This document shows, one piece after another, positions 42,657-55,394 of a stretch of 62,505 bases of DNA. The position numbers and the translations under genes are program-made. Positions within the stretch are counted from its first letter, which is position 1; each line of letters begins with the position of its first letter. The stretch spans positions 1-62,505 of the forward strand of contig JAURER010000017.1 in assembly GCA_030827315.1 (NCBI GenBank), in the 5' to 3' direction. The notes under the pieces are model-generated. The model was not told the DNA's origin. It worked only from the letters and a program-made list of their open reading frames with translations, and made no database searches. This DNA comes from Gemmatimonadota bacterium (GTDB taxonomy: Bacteria; Gemmatimonadota; Gemmatimonadetes; Longimicrobiales; Gaopeijiaceae).

Positions 42657-44144
42657 GTGATTCCTCGCATCGCGATCTTCGCCGACGCCCTGTCGTTCCC
42701 GAGACTGCTGCCGCTCGGGCTGTGCATCTCCCTCCTCGCCGGATGCTCGCCGGCACCGCCCGTCCAAGCAGAGGACTCGTCCGCGGTGGCCGACGGTTCA
42801 CGACCCGCTCCCGAGGGTCCCGCAGCGTCCGGCGTCGGGGATCCGTCCGACGGCGACGGCGCTGCGCTGCCGGCCGACACGGGCGCGACGGACCCGACGG
42901 GTCCGTCGCGCCCCGTCATGGACATGGCGGCCGCGGGGCCGATGATCCACCCGCGGCGGACCGAGCGGGCCGACTTCGCGGACGCACGGTTCGCCCGCCC
43001 CGAACACATCCGCGGACTCTATCTGAACGCCTGGGCCGCGGGTTCGACGCGCCGTCTCGAGGAGCTCATCACGGTGGCCCGCGAGACCGAGATCAACGCA
43101 TTCGTCATCGACATCAAGGACGCGACGGGGTACCTGAGCCACACGACCGCCGTCCCGATGGCGCGCGAGATCGGAGCGACTGGGGAGCGGCGCATCCGCG
43201 ACCTCGGGGCCCTGCTGGACCGGCTCGAGACGGAGGGGGTCTACCCGATCGCGCGCATCGTGGTGGTCAAGGATCCACTTCTCGCCGCGGCGCGGCCGGA
43301 GCTGGCGGTGCAGGACAGGGCGGGTGGCGTCTGGGTCGACAGCAAGGAGACCGTCTGGCTGAACCTCTTCGCACCCGACGTGTGGAGCTACCACGTTCAG
43401 ATCGCCCGGGAGGTCGCCGAGATGGGCTTCCCCGAGATCCAGTGGGACTACATCCGCTTTCCGGACGCGCCGGAATCGGACATGGCGCGCGCCGTCTTCC
43501 CGGGAAGCGACGGACGGGAGCGCGTCGAGGCGGTGCGTGGCTTCCTGGCCTACGCGCGAGACGAGCTCGCCGATCTTCCGGTGCGGTCCACCGCCGACGT
43601 CTTCGGTGTCACGACGACGTTCCGAGGTGACGTCGGCATTGGACAGGTGTGGGAGTCCTTCATCGATGTGGTCGACGCGGCGCTGCCCATGGTGTATCCC
43701 AGCCACTACTGGGAGGGGAGCTTCGGCTACACGGAGCCCAACGCGCATCCGTACGAGGTTGTGGGCGCGGCACTTCGCGACGCGCTTCGGCGGTCGGAGC
43801 GGGTCCAAGGCGCGGGTCTCACGAGGCCGTGGCTCCAGGACTTCTCACTCGGCAAGCCGCCCTACGGTCAGGCCGAGGTGAGAGCGCAGATCGAGGCCAC
43901 GTACGACGCCGGTGTCCAGGAGTGGGTGCTCTGGAATCCTTCCAGCCGCTACACGATCTCGGCCATCGAGCCGGTGGGCGGATTCGAGGAAGAGCCGCTC
44001 ATTCGCGTGGCCGGGGTTCTGACACCGGCGTCGCGTCGACAGCTGGTGATCGATTCGGTTGCGGCCATCGACTCCACCGTCGTGAACCGGCCCGACACCG
44101 TGGGGACCGGACTCACCCCTTCGGCGATACGCCTGCCGAAGTGA
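42657..44144 (+). CDS. Lipoprotein putative glycoside hydrolase (DUF4015)
   Basis: A 495-residue protein with a lipobox (LLAGCS) and a Pro/Ala-rich linker of about 70 residues. A TIM-barrel-type domain of the DUF4015 putative glycosidase family follows: RGLYLNAW, VIDIKDATGYLS, IQWDYIRFPD, DVFGVTTT, PMVYPSHYWEG. The Asp residues in VIDIKD and WDYIRFPD sit where barrel active sites usually lie. It is probably anchored in a membrane and acts on a polysaccharide, substrate unknown. GTG start. Its last 32 bases overlap the convergent ABC transporter gene. Confidence 0.8.
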   Translation: MIPRIAIFADALSFPRLLPLGLCISLLAGCSPAPPVQAEDSSAVADGSRPAPEGPAASGVGDPSDGDGAALPADTGATDPTGPSRPVMDMAAAGPMIHPRRTERADFADARFARPEHIRGLYLNAWAAGSTRRLEELITVARETEINAFVIDIKDATGYLSHTTAVPMAREIGATGERRIRDLGALLDRLETEGVYPIARIVVVKDPLLAAARPELAVQDRAGGVWVDSKETVWLNLFAPDVWSYHVQIAREVAEMGFPEIQWDYIRFPDAPESDMARAVFPGSDGRERVEAVRGFLAYARDELADLPVRSTADVFGVTTTFRGDVGIGQVWESFIDVVDAALPMVYPSHYWEGSFGYTEPNAHPYEVVGAALRDALRRSERVQGAGLTRPWLQDFSLGKPPYGQAEVRAQIEATYDAGVQEWVLWNPSSRYTISAIEPVGGFEEEPLIRVAGVLTPASRRQLVIDSVAAIDSTVVNRPDTVGTGLTPSAIRLPK

Positions 44145-45960
44145 ACTGGAGCTTGTGCAGACGAGCGTAGAGTCCGCCGCGTTCCAGGAGTTCCTCGTGG
44201 GTCCCCTCCTCGTGAACCCGACCGTGGTGCATCACGAGGATCCGATCGGCGTTCTGCACCGTGGAGAGGCGGTGCGCGATGACCAGCGAGGTGCGGCCGG
44301 CGAGCAGCTGGTCGGTCGCCGCCTCGATCCTGGCCTCGAAGTCCGAGTCGACCGAGCTCGTCGCCTCGTCGAGCACGAGGATCGCAGGGTCGAAGGCGAG
44401 GGCGCGGGCGAAGCTCACCAGCTGCCGCTCACCCACCGAGAGTGAGGCGCCCCGCTCACCCAGCGGCTGGCGGTACCCTCCCTCCAGCCGCTCGATGAAT
44501 TCGGCGGCTCCGATCCGCTCGGCCGCGTCACGAATGCGCTCTTCCGGAATTTCGGACGAGCCGAGGCGGATGTTGTACTCGACGTCCTGGCTGAAGAGGA
44601 AGACGTCCTGCAGCACGAGTCCGATCCGCGAGCGTAGCTCGGCCAGTGCGACGTCGGTGATCGGGACGCCGTCCAGAAGGATCCGGCCCCGCTGCACGTC
44701 GTAGAATCGCGTGAGGAGGTTGATGAGTGTCGTCTTGCCGGCGCCCGTGTGACCGACGATCGCGAGCTTCTCTCCCGGTGCCACGCGAAAGCTCACGTCG
44801 CGGAGCACCCAGTCGGGCTCGGCGCCCGTCGCGTCGACGCTTCGGCGTTCCGCCGCCCCCGGGTGCACGTCGCTCCCGTAGGCGAACCAGACATTCTCGA
44901 AGACGATGCTGCCCTGACCGTCCGGGGGCAGAGTGCGCGGCTGCGCAGGGTCCACCACGCGGATCTCCTCGTCGAGGAGCTGGAAAACGCGCTCGGACGA
45001 CGCCATGGCCGCCTGAAGCAGGTTGTACTTTTCGGAGAGATCCTGGATGGGGCGGAAGAATCTCCGGGCGTACTGCAGGAAGGCCGCGATGACGCCGACG
45101 CTGACCGTGCCTTCGAGCATGCGTCCGCCCCCGTACCAGATGATCAGCGCGAGGGCGAGGGCCGTGAAGAACTCGATGACGGGGAAGAAGAGCGCGTAGT
45201 AGGTGATGGAGCGCAGGTGCGCCTGGAGGTGGTCCTCCGTAAGCTCGGCGAGCCGCGCGGCGTCGGCTTTCTCCCGGTTGAAGAGCTGGACGACCCGGAC
45301 GCCCGTGATGCGCTCCTGAAGGAACGCGTTGATGCGGGCGATGCGCACCCGGATGTCGCGATACGCGACGCGGATGCGCGCGCGGAAAAGGAACGCGGCC
45401 AGGAAGACGAGAGGCAGGATCGAGAAGGCGACCAGCGCCAGCCGCCAGCTCATGCTCAGCATGGCCGCCACGATGAAGCCGAGCGTGAACAGGTCTCCGA
45501 AGACCGTCACGACGCCGGAACTGAAGAGGGTGTTGAGCGTCTCGACGTCGTTGGTGATGCGGGTCATGAGGCGCCCGATCGGGTTCCGGTCGTAGAACCG
45601 GAGGTCGAGGCGCTGGAGCTTGTCGAAGATCTCCGCGCGGAGGTCGAACATGATCGACTGGCCCAGCCACGTCGTGACCAGCTCCTGCGCGTACTCGAGC
45701 AGAAACTCCAGGACGAGCGCCACGACGAAGGCGGAGACGAGGATCGTCAGCAGGCGGGTGTCCGAATCGGGGATGGCCCGGTCGATGACGAGCTGCGTAA
45801 TCCACGGACCGACCACGGCGAGCGCAGAGCCGAGGAGCAGAATCACGAGCGCCAGCGCCACGTGAACGCGGTACGGCCTGAGGTACCGAAGCAGACGCCG
45901 CATCAGACGGGCGTCGTAGGCCTTGCCCAGGGCGTCTTCTTCGTGGATGCCTTCCGCCAT
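44113..45960 (-). CDS. ABC exporter (membrane-spanning plus ATPase half-transporter)
   Basis: A 615-residue half-transporter: six-helix membrane domain (residues about 25-320) fused to an ATPase domain with Walker A GHTGAGKTT near 402, signature LSVGERQ, Walker B ILVLDEATSSVD and H-loop IAHRLST. The LSVGE signature is of the MdlB type. It should work as a homodimer or pair with a second half outside the window to export lipid or drug-like substrates. ATG 45960 has no clear ribosome site, and a longer open frame upstream is only Pro/Arg-rich. Divergent from uvrA. Confidence 0.9.
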   Translation of the reverse strand: MAEGIHEEDALGKAYDARLMRRLLRYLRPYRVHVALALVILLLGSALAVVGPWITQLVIDRAIPDSDTRLLTILVSAFVVALVLEFLLEYAQELVTTWLGQSIMFDLRAEIFDKLQRLDLRFYDRNPIGRLMTRITNDVETLNTLFSSGVVTVFGDLFTLGFIVAAMLSMSWRLALVAFSILPLVFLAAFLFRARIRVAYRDIRVRIARINAFLQERITGVRVVQLFNREKADAARLAELTEDHLQAHLRSITYYALFFPVIEFFTALALALIIWYGGGRMLEGTVSVGVIAAFLQYARRFFRPIQDLSEKYNLLQAAMASSERVFQLLDEEIRVVDPAQPRTLPPDGQGSIVFENVWFAYGSDVHPGAAERRSVDATGAEPDWVLRDVSFRVAPGEKLAIVGHTGAGKTTLINLLTRFYDVQRGRILLDGVPITDVALAELRSRIGLVLQDVFLFSQDVEYNIRLGSSEIPEERIRDAAERIGAAEFIERLEGGYRQPLGERGASLSVGERQLVSFARALAFDPAILVLDEATSSVDSDFEARIEAATDQLLAGRTSLVIAHRLSTVQNADRILVMHHGRVHEEGTHEELLERGGLYARLHKLQFTSAGVSPKG

Positions 45961-46175
45961 TTCGTACGCCGGCCGCGGGGTCCGAGGGCCGCGAGGCGTT
46001 CGGACGTGGAGGATGGGCAGCGGCTCGTCCGCCGCGTTCGACACACTCGCGAGGGCACGCGGTCGCGTCCAGCCCGGTGCGCACCGGGCTGGCCCGGGCG
46101 CCGGTCGTTCCGCACCCAGCCGCCCCGGCCGGGGCACCCCGTTCAGCTTCCGGCCGCTCGTTGTATCATCCCTGC

Positions 46176-49019
46176 ATGAACGACCCGATCCGGATCCGCG
46201 GCGCCCGGCAGCACAACCTGAAGGGCATCGACCTCGACCTGCCCCGGCGTAGCCTGACGGTCATTACCGGGCCTTCGGGATCGGGGAAGAGTTCGCTCGC
46301 ACTCGATACCCTTTTCGCGGAGGGCCAGCGCAGGTACGTCGAGTCCCTCTCGACGTACGCGAAGCAGTTCCTGGAGCGCATGGAGAAGCCCGACGTGGAC
46401 TCCGTCGAGGGGATCTCGCCGGCCGTCGCCATCGAGCAGAAGAATCCCACGAAGTCGTCACGCTCCACCGTGGGTACCGCGACCGAGGTCTACGACTACA
46501 TGCGCCTGCTGTGGTCCCGCGTGGGGCGCACGCACTGTCCGGAATGCGGACGGCACGTCCGGCCGGACACCGTGAGCTCGGCCGTCGACCGCGTCGTCCG
46601 TCTCCCGCACGGCACACGCATCCAGGTGGGCTTCCCGCTTCCGAGGAGCGAGGAGATCACCCATGAGACGGTGGTGTCCAATCTGCGCGCGCTGGGATTC
46701 GTACGTCTTCTCGTCGACGGCGAGGGGGTGGATCTGTCCGGGCCCGAAGCGGACACCCCCGAGGGGCTGGGCAGGGACGTTACCGCGGCTCGTGAGCTTC
46801 TCGTGGTGGTCGACCGGCTCAAGGTCGACCCGCAGCAGACCGAGCGCCTCGCCGACTCGCTGGGGACGTGCTTCGTCGAGGGCGACGGCGAGGCCATCGT
46901 GGTCCTCCAGGAGCCGCTGGAGGACGGGGTGGGGCGCCTCCTCTTCACCGAGCACTTCCGCTGTCCCGACCACCCGGACGTCGGCTTCCTCGATCCGTCG
47001 CCGCAGCTCTTCTCCTTCAACAATCCCTACGGTACCTGCCCCCTGTGCACGGGATTCGGTGCCACGCTCGATTACGATCCGGAGCTGATCGTGCCGAACG
47101 AGGTCCGGTCGCTCGCCGAGGGCGCGGTCGATCCGTGGACGAAGCCCCGGTACCGGAAGGAGCGTGACCGACTCGCCGCGTTCGCGAAGGATCGCGGCGT
47201 TTCGACCCGAAAGGCGTGGAAGGACCTTCCCGACGACTTCCGCGACGCGGTGATGTACGGCACGAAGGGCTTCAAGGGCGTCGTACCCTTCCTCGTGTCC
47301 AAGGAGAGCAAGCGGTACAAGCAGTACATCCGCGTCTTCCTCCGTCAGTACCAGTCGCCGAAGACGTGCCGGGAGTGCGGCGGCGCGCGGATTCGCGCGC
47401 AGGCGCTCCACGTGCGTGTCGGCGACCGCACGATCGCGAACGTCTCGGACCTCCCGCTCGACGAGCTCAGGCCGTGGATCGAGGGTCTGGCACTCTCGCC
47501 GATGGAGGAGCAGATCGCCGAAACGATCCTGCGCGAGCTGCGCGCTCGCGTCGGCTTCCTGGTGGACGTCGGGCTCGGGTATCTGTCGCTCAGCCGGCAG
47601 ATGCGTACGCTCTCAGGCGGTGAGGCGCAGAGGATCAATCTCGCGAACTCGCTCGGCTCGGCGCTGGTCGACACGCTCTACGTGCTCGACGAGCCCACCG
47701 TCGGTCTGCATCCGAAGGACACAGGAGCTCTGCTCGACCTGCTCCGGCGGCTGCGCGCCGCCGGCAACACGGTCGTGGTCGTCGAGCACGACGCGCAGGC
47801 CATTCGCACGGCCGACCACGTGGTCGAGCTGGGACCGGCATCGGGCGAGCACGGCGGCCGGGTCGTCTTCGAGGGCACGCCGGGGGAGCTCGAGAACGTG
47901 GACACCGTCACGGGCCGCTACCTCTCGGGGCGCTCGCCCATCACGTCGCCCGGACGTCCGCGCTCGCTCGACGGCCCGACGCTGGAGCTGCGGGGCGCGC
48001 GGCAGCACAACCTGGACGGCGTTGACGTCGAGATCCCGCTGGGCGCCATGACCGTCGTGTCCGGGGTGTCCGGCTCGGGCAAGTCGACCCTCGTGCACGA
48101 CGTCCTGTACCGGGCCGCGGAGCGCGAGCTCGGCTCGGGCGAGACGAGCGCGAAGGAGCACCTGGGCGAGGTCGTGGGAGAGTACGACGAGCTCAGGGGG
48201 CTTACGCACATCGACGAGGTGGTGCTGGTCGACCAGAGCCCCATCGGTCGGACCCCGCGCTCGAATCCCGTCACCTACATCAAGGCGTGGGACGACGTTC
48301 GGAAGCTCTTCGCCGAGACGCCGGTCGCGCGGGAGCGAGGGTACGGGCCGGGCCACTTCAGCTTCAACGTCGAAGGAGGCCGCTGCGAGGCGTGCAAGGG
48401 CGCCGGCGCCGTCGAGGTGGAGATGATCTTCATGGCGGACGTCTACGTGCCGTGCGACAGCTGCGGGGGACGCAGATACCGCCGCGAGATCCTCGACGTG
48501 AAGGTCCGCGGCAAGACGATCGCCGAGGTCCTCGACCTCACGGTGGACGAAGCGATCCGATTCTTCATCCGGCATCGGAAGCTCGGAAAGACGCTCTGGC
48601 AGCTCCAGCAGGTGGGGCTCGGATACCTGCGACTCGGCCAGCCGGCGACGACGCTGTCGGGTGGGGAGTCGCAGCGTCTCAAGATCGCCCGGGAGCTGGC
48701 ACGGGTTTCGGGCAAGAAGGGGAGGAAGCTCTACATCCTGGACGAGCCGACCACGGGGCTCGCCGGCGAGGATGTGCGCAAGCTCGTGGAGGTTCTGGGC
48801 CGCCTGGTGGACGCGGGAAACACCGTCCTGGTCATCGAGCACAATCTCGATGTCATTCGCGTGGCGGACTGGGTCGTCGACCTCGGACCCGGCGCGGGCG
48901 TTCGGGGAGGGCAGGTCGTGGGCATGGGGCCACCCGAGACGATTGCGAGCATCCCGGAGAGCGCGACGGGCCGCTACCTCGCCGAAGCCCTTCGAGACGC
49001 GGCCTCGCGTGCCGGGTAG
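46176..49019 (+). CDS. uvrA: Excinuclease ABC subunit A
   Basis: A 947-residue UvrA, the damage-recognition ATPase of nucleotide excision repair. Both ATPase halves are present: first Walker [10 protein letters not shown] at 32-40 and second GVSGSGKST near 630; signatures LSGGEAQR and LSGGESQR. The C-terminal zinc module CEAC...CDSC is complete. The first zinc module reads CPDH (C263, H266) then CPLC (C288, C291), so one Cys ligand is His. The second ATPase has TTGLAGED where most UvrA have TTGLH. The 3' end overlaps the glycosyltransferase start by 11 bases. Confidence 0.95.
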   Translation: MNDPIRIRGARQHNLKGIDLDLPRRSLTVITGPSGSGKSSLALDTLFAEGQRRYVESLSTYAKQFLERMEKPDVDSVEGISPAVAIEQKNPTKSSRSTVGTATEVYDYMRLLWSRVGRTHCPECGRHVRPDTVSSAVDRVVRLPHGTRIQVGFPLPRSEEITHETVVSNLRALGFVRLLVDGEGVDLSGPEADTPEGLGRDVTAARELLVVVDRLKVDPQQTERLADSLGTCFVEGDGEAIVVLQEPLEDGVGRLLFTEHFRCPDHPDVGFLDPSPQLFSFNNPYGTCPLCTGFGATLDYDPELIVPNEVRSLAEGAVDPWTKPRYRKERDRLAAFAKDRGVSTRKAWKDLPDDFRDAVMYGTKGFKGVVPFLVSKESKRYKQYIRVFLRQYQSPKTCRECGGARIRAQALHVRVGDRTIANVSDLPLDELRPWIEGLALSPMEEQIAETILRELRARVGFLVDVGLGYLSLSRQMRTLSGGEAQRINLANSLGSALVDTLYVLDEPTVGLHPKDTGALLDLLRRLRAAGNTVVVVEHDAQAIRTADHVVELGPASGEHGGRVVFEGTPGELENVDTVTGRYLSGRSPITSPGRPRSLDGPTLELRGARQHNLDGVDVEIPLGAMTVVSGVSGSGKSTLVHDVLYRAAERELGSGETSAKEHLGEVVGEYDELRGLTHIDEVVLVDQSPIGRTPRSNPVTYIKAWDDVRKLFAETPVARERGYGPGHFSFNVEGGRCEACKGAGAVEVEMIFMADVYVPCDSCGGRRYRREILDVKVRGKTIAEVLDLTVDEAIRFFIRHRKLGKTLWQLQQVGLGYLRLGQPATTLSGGESQRLKIARELARVSGKKGRKLYILDEPTTGLAGEDVRKLVEVLGRLVDAGNTVLVIEHNLDVIRVADWVVDLGPGAGVRGGQVVGMGPPETIASIPESATGRYLAEALRDAASRAG

Positions 49020-50067
49020 GCGCGGTCGTCCCCGTGCGCCGGTGACGACGCCCGGCCGGGGGGCGCCGGTGGTCAGCGTCCTGTTGCCCGTCAGGGACGA
49101 CGCGGAGTACCTGGACCAGGCGGTCGCGTCCATACTCGCCCAGACCGTCCGCGACCTCGAGGTGGTGGCCGTCGACGACGGTTCGACCGACGGGTCGGCC
49201 GAGCGGCTCGACGCGTGGGCGTCCAGGGACGGTCGCGTTCGCGTTCTTCGGCAGGCGCCGGCAGGAATCGTGGCGGCACTCGAGCGGGCCCGGGCGGCGG
49301 CTTCGGGTCCATACCTGGCACGCATGGACGCCGACGACGTGGCGCACGAGCAGCGTTTCGCCCGCCAGCTGGAGCTGCTGCAGACGGACACCACCCTGGC
49401 CGGCTGCGGCTGCGGGGTCCGCTACTTTCCCGACGAAGCCGTCCGCGCGGGCGCGCGGCGGTACGAGGCCTGGCTGAACCGTACGGTCGCACCGGATGCC
49501 ATCGAGGCCGCGCTCTTCGTCGAGTGCCCGCTGGCACACCCGACGTTCTTCCTGCGGGCGGAGGCGGTCGACGCTGTGGGCGGATACCGCGATGCCGGGT
49601 GGCCGGAGGACTACGATCTGGTGCTTCGCCTGTGGCGGGCCGGGCAACGTCTGGGGAAGGTGCCGGACGTCCTGCACCGATGGCGCGAGCGACCGGACCG
49701 ACTGTCCCGTACGTCCGCGGCGTACGCGCGTGAAGCCTTCCTGAGCTGCAAGGTGCACCATCTCCGCCGCAGCCTCCTCACGAACGACCGGGCCTGCGTG
49801 GTCTGGGGCTCGGGCCCCATCGGGAAGGCCTTCTCGAAGGCTCTGCGGGCCGCCGGGACGCGGGTTGCGGCCTTCGTCGAGCTGGACCCGCGGAAGCTTG
49901 GCCAGACCATTCACGGTGCGCCGGTCGTGGACCCTGGGCAGGCCCTCGGATACCGGGGACCGCTGCACCTCGCGGCGGTGGGGCAGAAGGGCGCACGGGA
50001 GCGGATTCGAGGGGTCCTGCGCGCGGGTGGTTTCCGGGAGGTGAGCGACTTCGTCGCGGTCGCCTGA
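49009..50067 (+). CDS. Glycosyltransferase 2 with C-terminal Rossmann-like domain
   Basis: Up to 352 residues. An N-terminal GT-A domain has VSVLLPVRDD, the metal-binding DADD and a later WPEDYDL, typical of GT2 enzymes. The last ~90 residues form a separate Rossmann-like unit (VVWGSGPIGKAFSK with a G-x-G-x2-G loop), like the N-terminal domain of sugar O-acyltransferases such as PglD. The start may be GTG 49009 (overlapping uvrA), 49042 or 49069; all are in frame. The gyrA leader follows. Sugar and acceptor unknown. Confidence 0.8.
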   Translation: MPGRRGRPRAPVTTPGRGAPVVSVLLPVRDDAEYLDQAVASILAQTVRDLEVVAVDDGSTDGSAERLDAWASRDGRVRVLRQAPAGIVAALERARAAASGPYLARMDADDVAHEQRFARQLELLQTDTTLAGCGCGVRYFPDEAVRAGARRYEAWLNRTVAPDAIEAALFVECPLAHPTFFLRAEAVDAVGGYRDAGWPEDYDLVLRLWRAGQRLGKVPDVLHRWRERPDRLSRTSAAYAREAFLSCKVHHLRRSLLTNDRACVVWGSGPIGKAFSKALRAAGTRVAAFVELDPRKLGQTIHGAPVVDPGQALGYRGPLHLAAVGQKGARERIRGVLRAGGFREVSDFVAVA

Positions 50068-50079
50068 AAACCGTTGTGG

Positions 50080-50144
50080 GAAAAGGCTTTTCGCGGCTTG
50101 GAGTTGGGTCGTTGCCGGGTTATTTTTTCTGGTTATGAAAAGCC
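50080..50144 (+). promoter_or_regulatory. gyrA leader with promoter-like boxes and paired GGCTTTTC/GAAAAGCC arms
   Basis: The 199-base gap before gyrA is locally AT-rich. It holds a possible sigma-70 promoter (TTGGAG at 50098-50103, 17-base spacing, TATTTT at 50121-50126). GGCTTTTC (50085-50092) pairs with GAAAAGCC (50137-50144), and the first arm is itself within a GAAAAGGCTTTTC dyad (50080-50092). The arms flank the promoter, so they could be a regulator's operators bringing two sites together, for example in supercoiling-sensitive control of gyrase. Confidence 0.45.
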
Positions 50145-50266
50145 TGTCCGGGTGGCGCGGTCGAGCCCCCCGGGAACCCCTGCCGGAGTACCGTGTTCGC
50201 CCACCTTCAGCGCGCTGATCGGCGCGCGGGCGTCCGGCTCCCAGCCACGACAGGAAGTGCGCGTGT

Positions 50267-52776
<2,510 letters not shown>

Positions 52777-52780
<4 letters not shown>

Positions 52781-53775
52781 GCGAGGTCGTCCAGGGCGAG
52801 GGCCTCGTCGGGCTGACCGAGATCGAGGCGGCGTCGCGCCGCCTCGCGGGCATCATCGTGCCCACGCCCCTCATCCCCGCGGACGCCGTTTCCGACGTGG
52901 TCGGCGCGCAGGTCCATCTCAAGTGCGAGAACCTCCAGCGCGCCGGATCGTTCAAGCTCCGTGGGGCGTTCAACTTCGTCTCCCAGCTTTCCGACGATCA
53001 GGTCGCCGCCGGAATCATCACGTACTCTTCCGGCAATCACGCCCAGGCCGTGGCACTCGCCGGGCGCCTGCGCGGGGTACGCGTCGTGGTCGTGATGCCC
53101 ACAGACGCGCCGAAGGTCAAGCGCGACGGTGCGCAGAGGCTCGGTGCCGAGGTGGTGTTCGAAGGAACGACGTCGCTCGAACGGAAGGTCCGCGCCGAAG
53201 CGATCGCGAAGGCGGAGCGCCTGGTGATGGTTCCGCCCTTCGATCACCGGCATATCATCGCGGGGCAGGGAACCGTGGGGCTCGAGATCGTCAGGGCGTG
53301 GCCCGACGTCGACCTCGTGCTGGCCCCCATCGGGGGAGGCGGGCTGGCCAGTGGCATCGCCGCGGCCGTAAAGCGCATGCTGCCCTCGGCCAGGGTCATC
53401 GGCGTCGAGCCGGAGGGCGCCGCGTCGATGCGCTCCGCACTCGACCACGGTGCTCCGACGCTGCTTCCCGAGGTGAGCACCATCGCCGACGGACTCAGGC
53501 CCGTGATCGCCGGCGACCTCACCTTCGAGCACGCGCGCGCGCTCATGGACGACGTCGTGACGGTCTCGGACGATTCGATCCTGCGTGCGGCCGAAATGCT
53601 CGTGCACCGGCAGAAGCTGGTGGTCGAATGGAGTGGTGCGGCGACCACGGCCGCGCTCCTGTCGGGGCGCGTGAAGGCGGCGGGTAAGCGCGTCGCTGTC
53701 GTGATCAGCGGCGGCAACCTGGAGACGCCCTCGTCGTGCGGGGAGTGCCCCGTGGCACCCCTGCGCGTCGTCTGA
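52777..53775 (+). CDS. Threonine dehydratase-type PLP enzyme
   Basis: A 332-residue fold-type II PLP enzyme. The cofactor Lys is K60 in SFKLRGA; SSGNHAQ and the Gly-rich phosphate loop GGGGLASG are intact. It should deaminate threonine (or serine) to 2-oxobutyrate. It lacks the C-terminal ACT regulatory domain of biosynthetic IlvA, so it is of the short catabolic/TdcB or serine-racemase-like type. It overlaps gyrA by four bases and is followed after 10 bases by a HAD phosphatase. Confidence 0.87.
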
Positions 53776-53785
53776 GGAGACTCCC

Positions 53786-54475
53786 ATGCGCCGGATCGTC
53801 CTGTTCGACATCGACGGTACGCTCCTTTGGGGCGGTCCGGCCAAGCACGCGTTCGTCGACGCCGTGAGGGAGATCTACGGGACGCCCGGTGCCTTCGAGC
53901 ACGTCAGCTTCGCCGGAAAGACCGATCCGCAGATCGCCCGTGAGCTCCTGCTCGGCGTGGGGCTGGAGCCAGGGGAGATCGATCTCGGCTTCGGCAGGCT
54001 CTGGGAGCGCTACCTGACCTACCTCGAGGAGCGCCTGCCGGGCGACCCGGTGACGGTCCTCCCCGGCGTTCCGGAGCTCCTGAGCGCGCTCCAGGATTTC
54101 GCCGACGTGGGCGTGGGGCTTCTGACCGGAAACATCGCCGGCGGAGCGCGCCTGAAGCTCGCTTCCGGTGGGCTCTTGGAGCACTTCGCCTTCGGCAGCT
54201 ACGGATCGGATCACGAGGAACGGGACGAGCTTCCCGCCATCGCCGTCGGCCGCGCACGGTCCCTCTGGGGTGACGTCGTGACCGCCGGCGCCGCGATCGT
54301 GGTTGGCGACACGCCGCGTGACGTGGCGTGCGGGAAGGCCGGCGGAACGCGCACGCTCGCGGTCGCGACCGGGACGTTCACGACCGCGGAACTCGCCGCG
54401 TCGGAGCCCGACCATGTGCTGGAGAGTCTGGTCGAGACGGAGCACGTGCTGGAGCTCCTCCTCGGGGAAGCCTGA
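53786..54475 (+). CDS. HAD-family phosphatase
   Basis: A 229-residue HAD hydrolase with the nucleophile motif DIDGT (D8, D10), a cap region, the TGN motif II and GDTPRDVACGKAGG for Mg binding. The size and form are like phosphoglycolate phosphatase relatives, but substrate cannot be inferred. The ATG has GGAG upstream. It forms a tight unit with gyrA and the threonine dehydratase. Confidence 0.85.
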   Translation: MRRIVLFDIDGTLLWGGPAKHAFVDAVREIYGTPGAFEHVSFAGKTDPQIARELLLGVGLEPGEIDLGFGRLWERYLTYLEERLPGDPVTVLPGVPELLSALQDFADVGVGLLTGNIAGGARLKLASGGLLEHFAFGSYGSDHEERDELPAIAVGRARSLWGDVVTAGAAIVVGDTPRDVACGKAGGTRTLAVATGTFTTAELAASEPDHVLESLVETEHVLELLLGEA

Positions 54476-54487
54476 CGGCATGCCGTC
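54474..54487. terminator. Short palindrome after the HAD phosphatase gene
   Basis: A perfect 14-base palindrome GACGGCATGCCGTC straddles the HAD phosphatase stop and is followed by GTTTCGTT. It can form only a 5-bp stem with a 4-base loop, so it is at best a weak terminator ahead of the dsbA promoter region. The remaining ~160 bases to dsbA hold nothing else I can support. Confidence 0.3.
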
Positions 54488-54648
54488 GTTTCGTTCGTGC
54501 CGGGATCGTGCGGTCATCGCTTGATCCGCATGGATCGCGGAAACATCTTCCCCTGCCGGGCGAACCACTGCAGGCCCGGTCCGCCGCACGAGCGCGGTCT
54601 GCCCAAATCAGGATTCGCGTGAGCGGGTCCGCATGAACGGAGTGACAC

Positions 54649-55386
54649 GTGTCCAGAGGTGAGGAACGGCGCCAGGCCCGCGCGGCCGAGGGCGACATGA
54701 AGAAGTTCTACTACATCTTCGCCGCGGTCGCGGTCATCGGCATCGGCGTGGTCGGCTTCCGGGTGAGCTCGAGCATGTTCGGCAGCGCCGTCTCGGCGCC
54801 GATCACGCTCGACTTCGCGGACGACGCGGAGTTGATCGCGCTGGCCCAGGGGATCACGAAAGGGGACGACGCCGCACCGGTCACGCTCGTGGAGTTCGGA
54901 GACTACCAGTGCCCCGGCTGCGGATCGTTTGCCCTCTCGGTCAAACCCCAGATCGAGGCCACGCTGGTCGCGTCCGGTCAGGTGAAATTCGTGTTCTACG
55001 ACTTCCCGCTCATCTCGATCCACCCGAACGCCTTCCTGGCCGCTCGGGCCGCACGGTGCGCCGCGGACGAAGGCAAGTTCTGGGAGTACCACGAGGTACT
55101 CTTCCGGAACCAGTCCCGCTGGGCGACGGCGTCCATGCCGGCCAGTGCGTTCGAGGACTACAGCGCGGAGGTCGGTGTGAACGAAGGCTCGTTCACGGCG
55201 TGCCTGAACAGCGACGAGTATGCAGACGTTGTCACGGCCAACATGGAGCTCGGGACGCGGATGGGCGTCAGCGGCACGCCCACGATCTTCATCAACGCGA
55301 ACGGGCAGACGCGCCGCCTGAACAACTACGACTTCCAGAGCCTCAACGACGCCGTGCAGACGATGCTGGCGCCGGGCGATCGCTGA
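54649..55386 (+). CDS. DsbA-family thiol oxidoreductase, membrane-anchored
   Basis: A 245-residue protein with an N-terminal membrane anchor (residues about 18-40) and a thioredoxin/DsbA-fold domain outside. The redox motif is CPGC (C88, C91) after GDYQ, with a cis-Pro segment (GTPTIFIN). It should introduce disulfides into exported proteins. GTG start with GGAG seven bases before. It lies just upstream of a VKOR gene, which would reoxidise it, the usual DsbA-VKOR pairing in bacteria lacking DsbB. Confidence 0.9.
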   Translation: MSRGEERRQARAAEGDMKKFYYIFAAVAVIGIGVVGFRVSSSMFGSAVSAPITLDFADDAELIALAQGITKGDDAAPVTLVEFGDYQCPGCGSFALSVKPQIEATLVASGQVKFVFYDFPLISIHPNAFLAARAARCAADEGKFWEYHEVLFRNQSRWATASMPASAFEDYSAEVGVNEGSFTACLNSDEYADVVTANMELGTRMGVSGTPTIFINANGQTRRLNNYDFQSLNDAVQTMLAPGDR

Positions 55387-55394
55387 CTGGGCGC

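Noticed and set aside
44440-44480. Non-canonical LSVGE signature in the ABC exporter
   Set aside because: This form is common in MdlB-type half-transporters, so it is not unusual.
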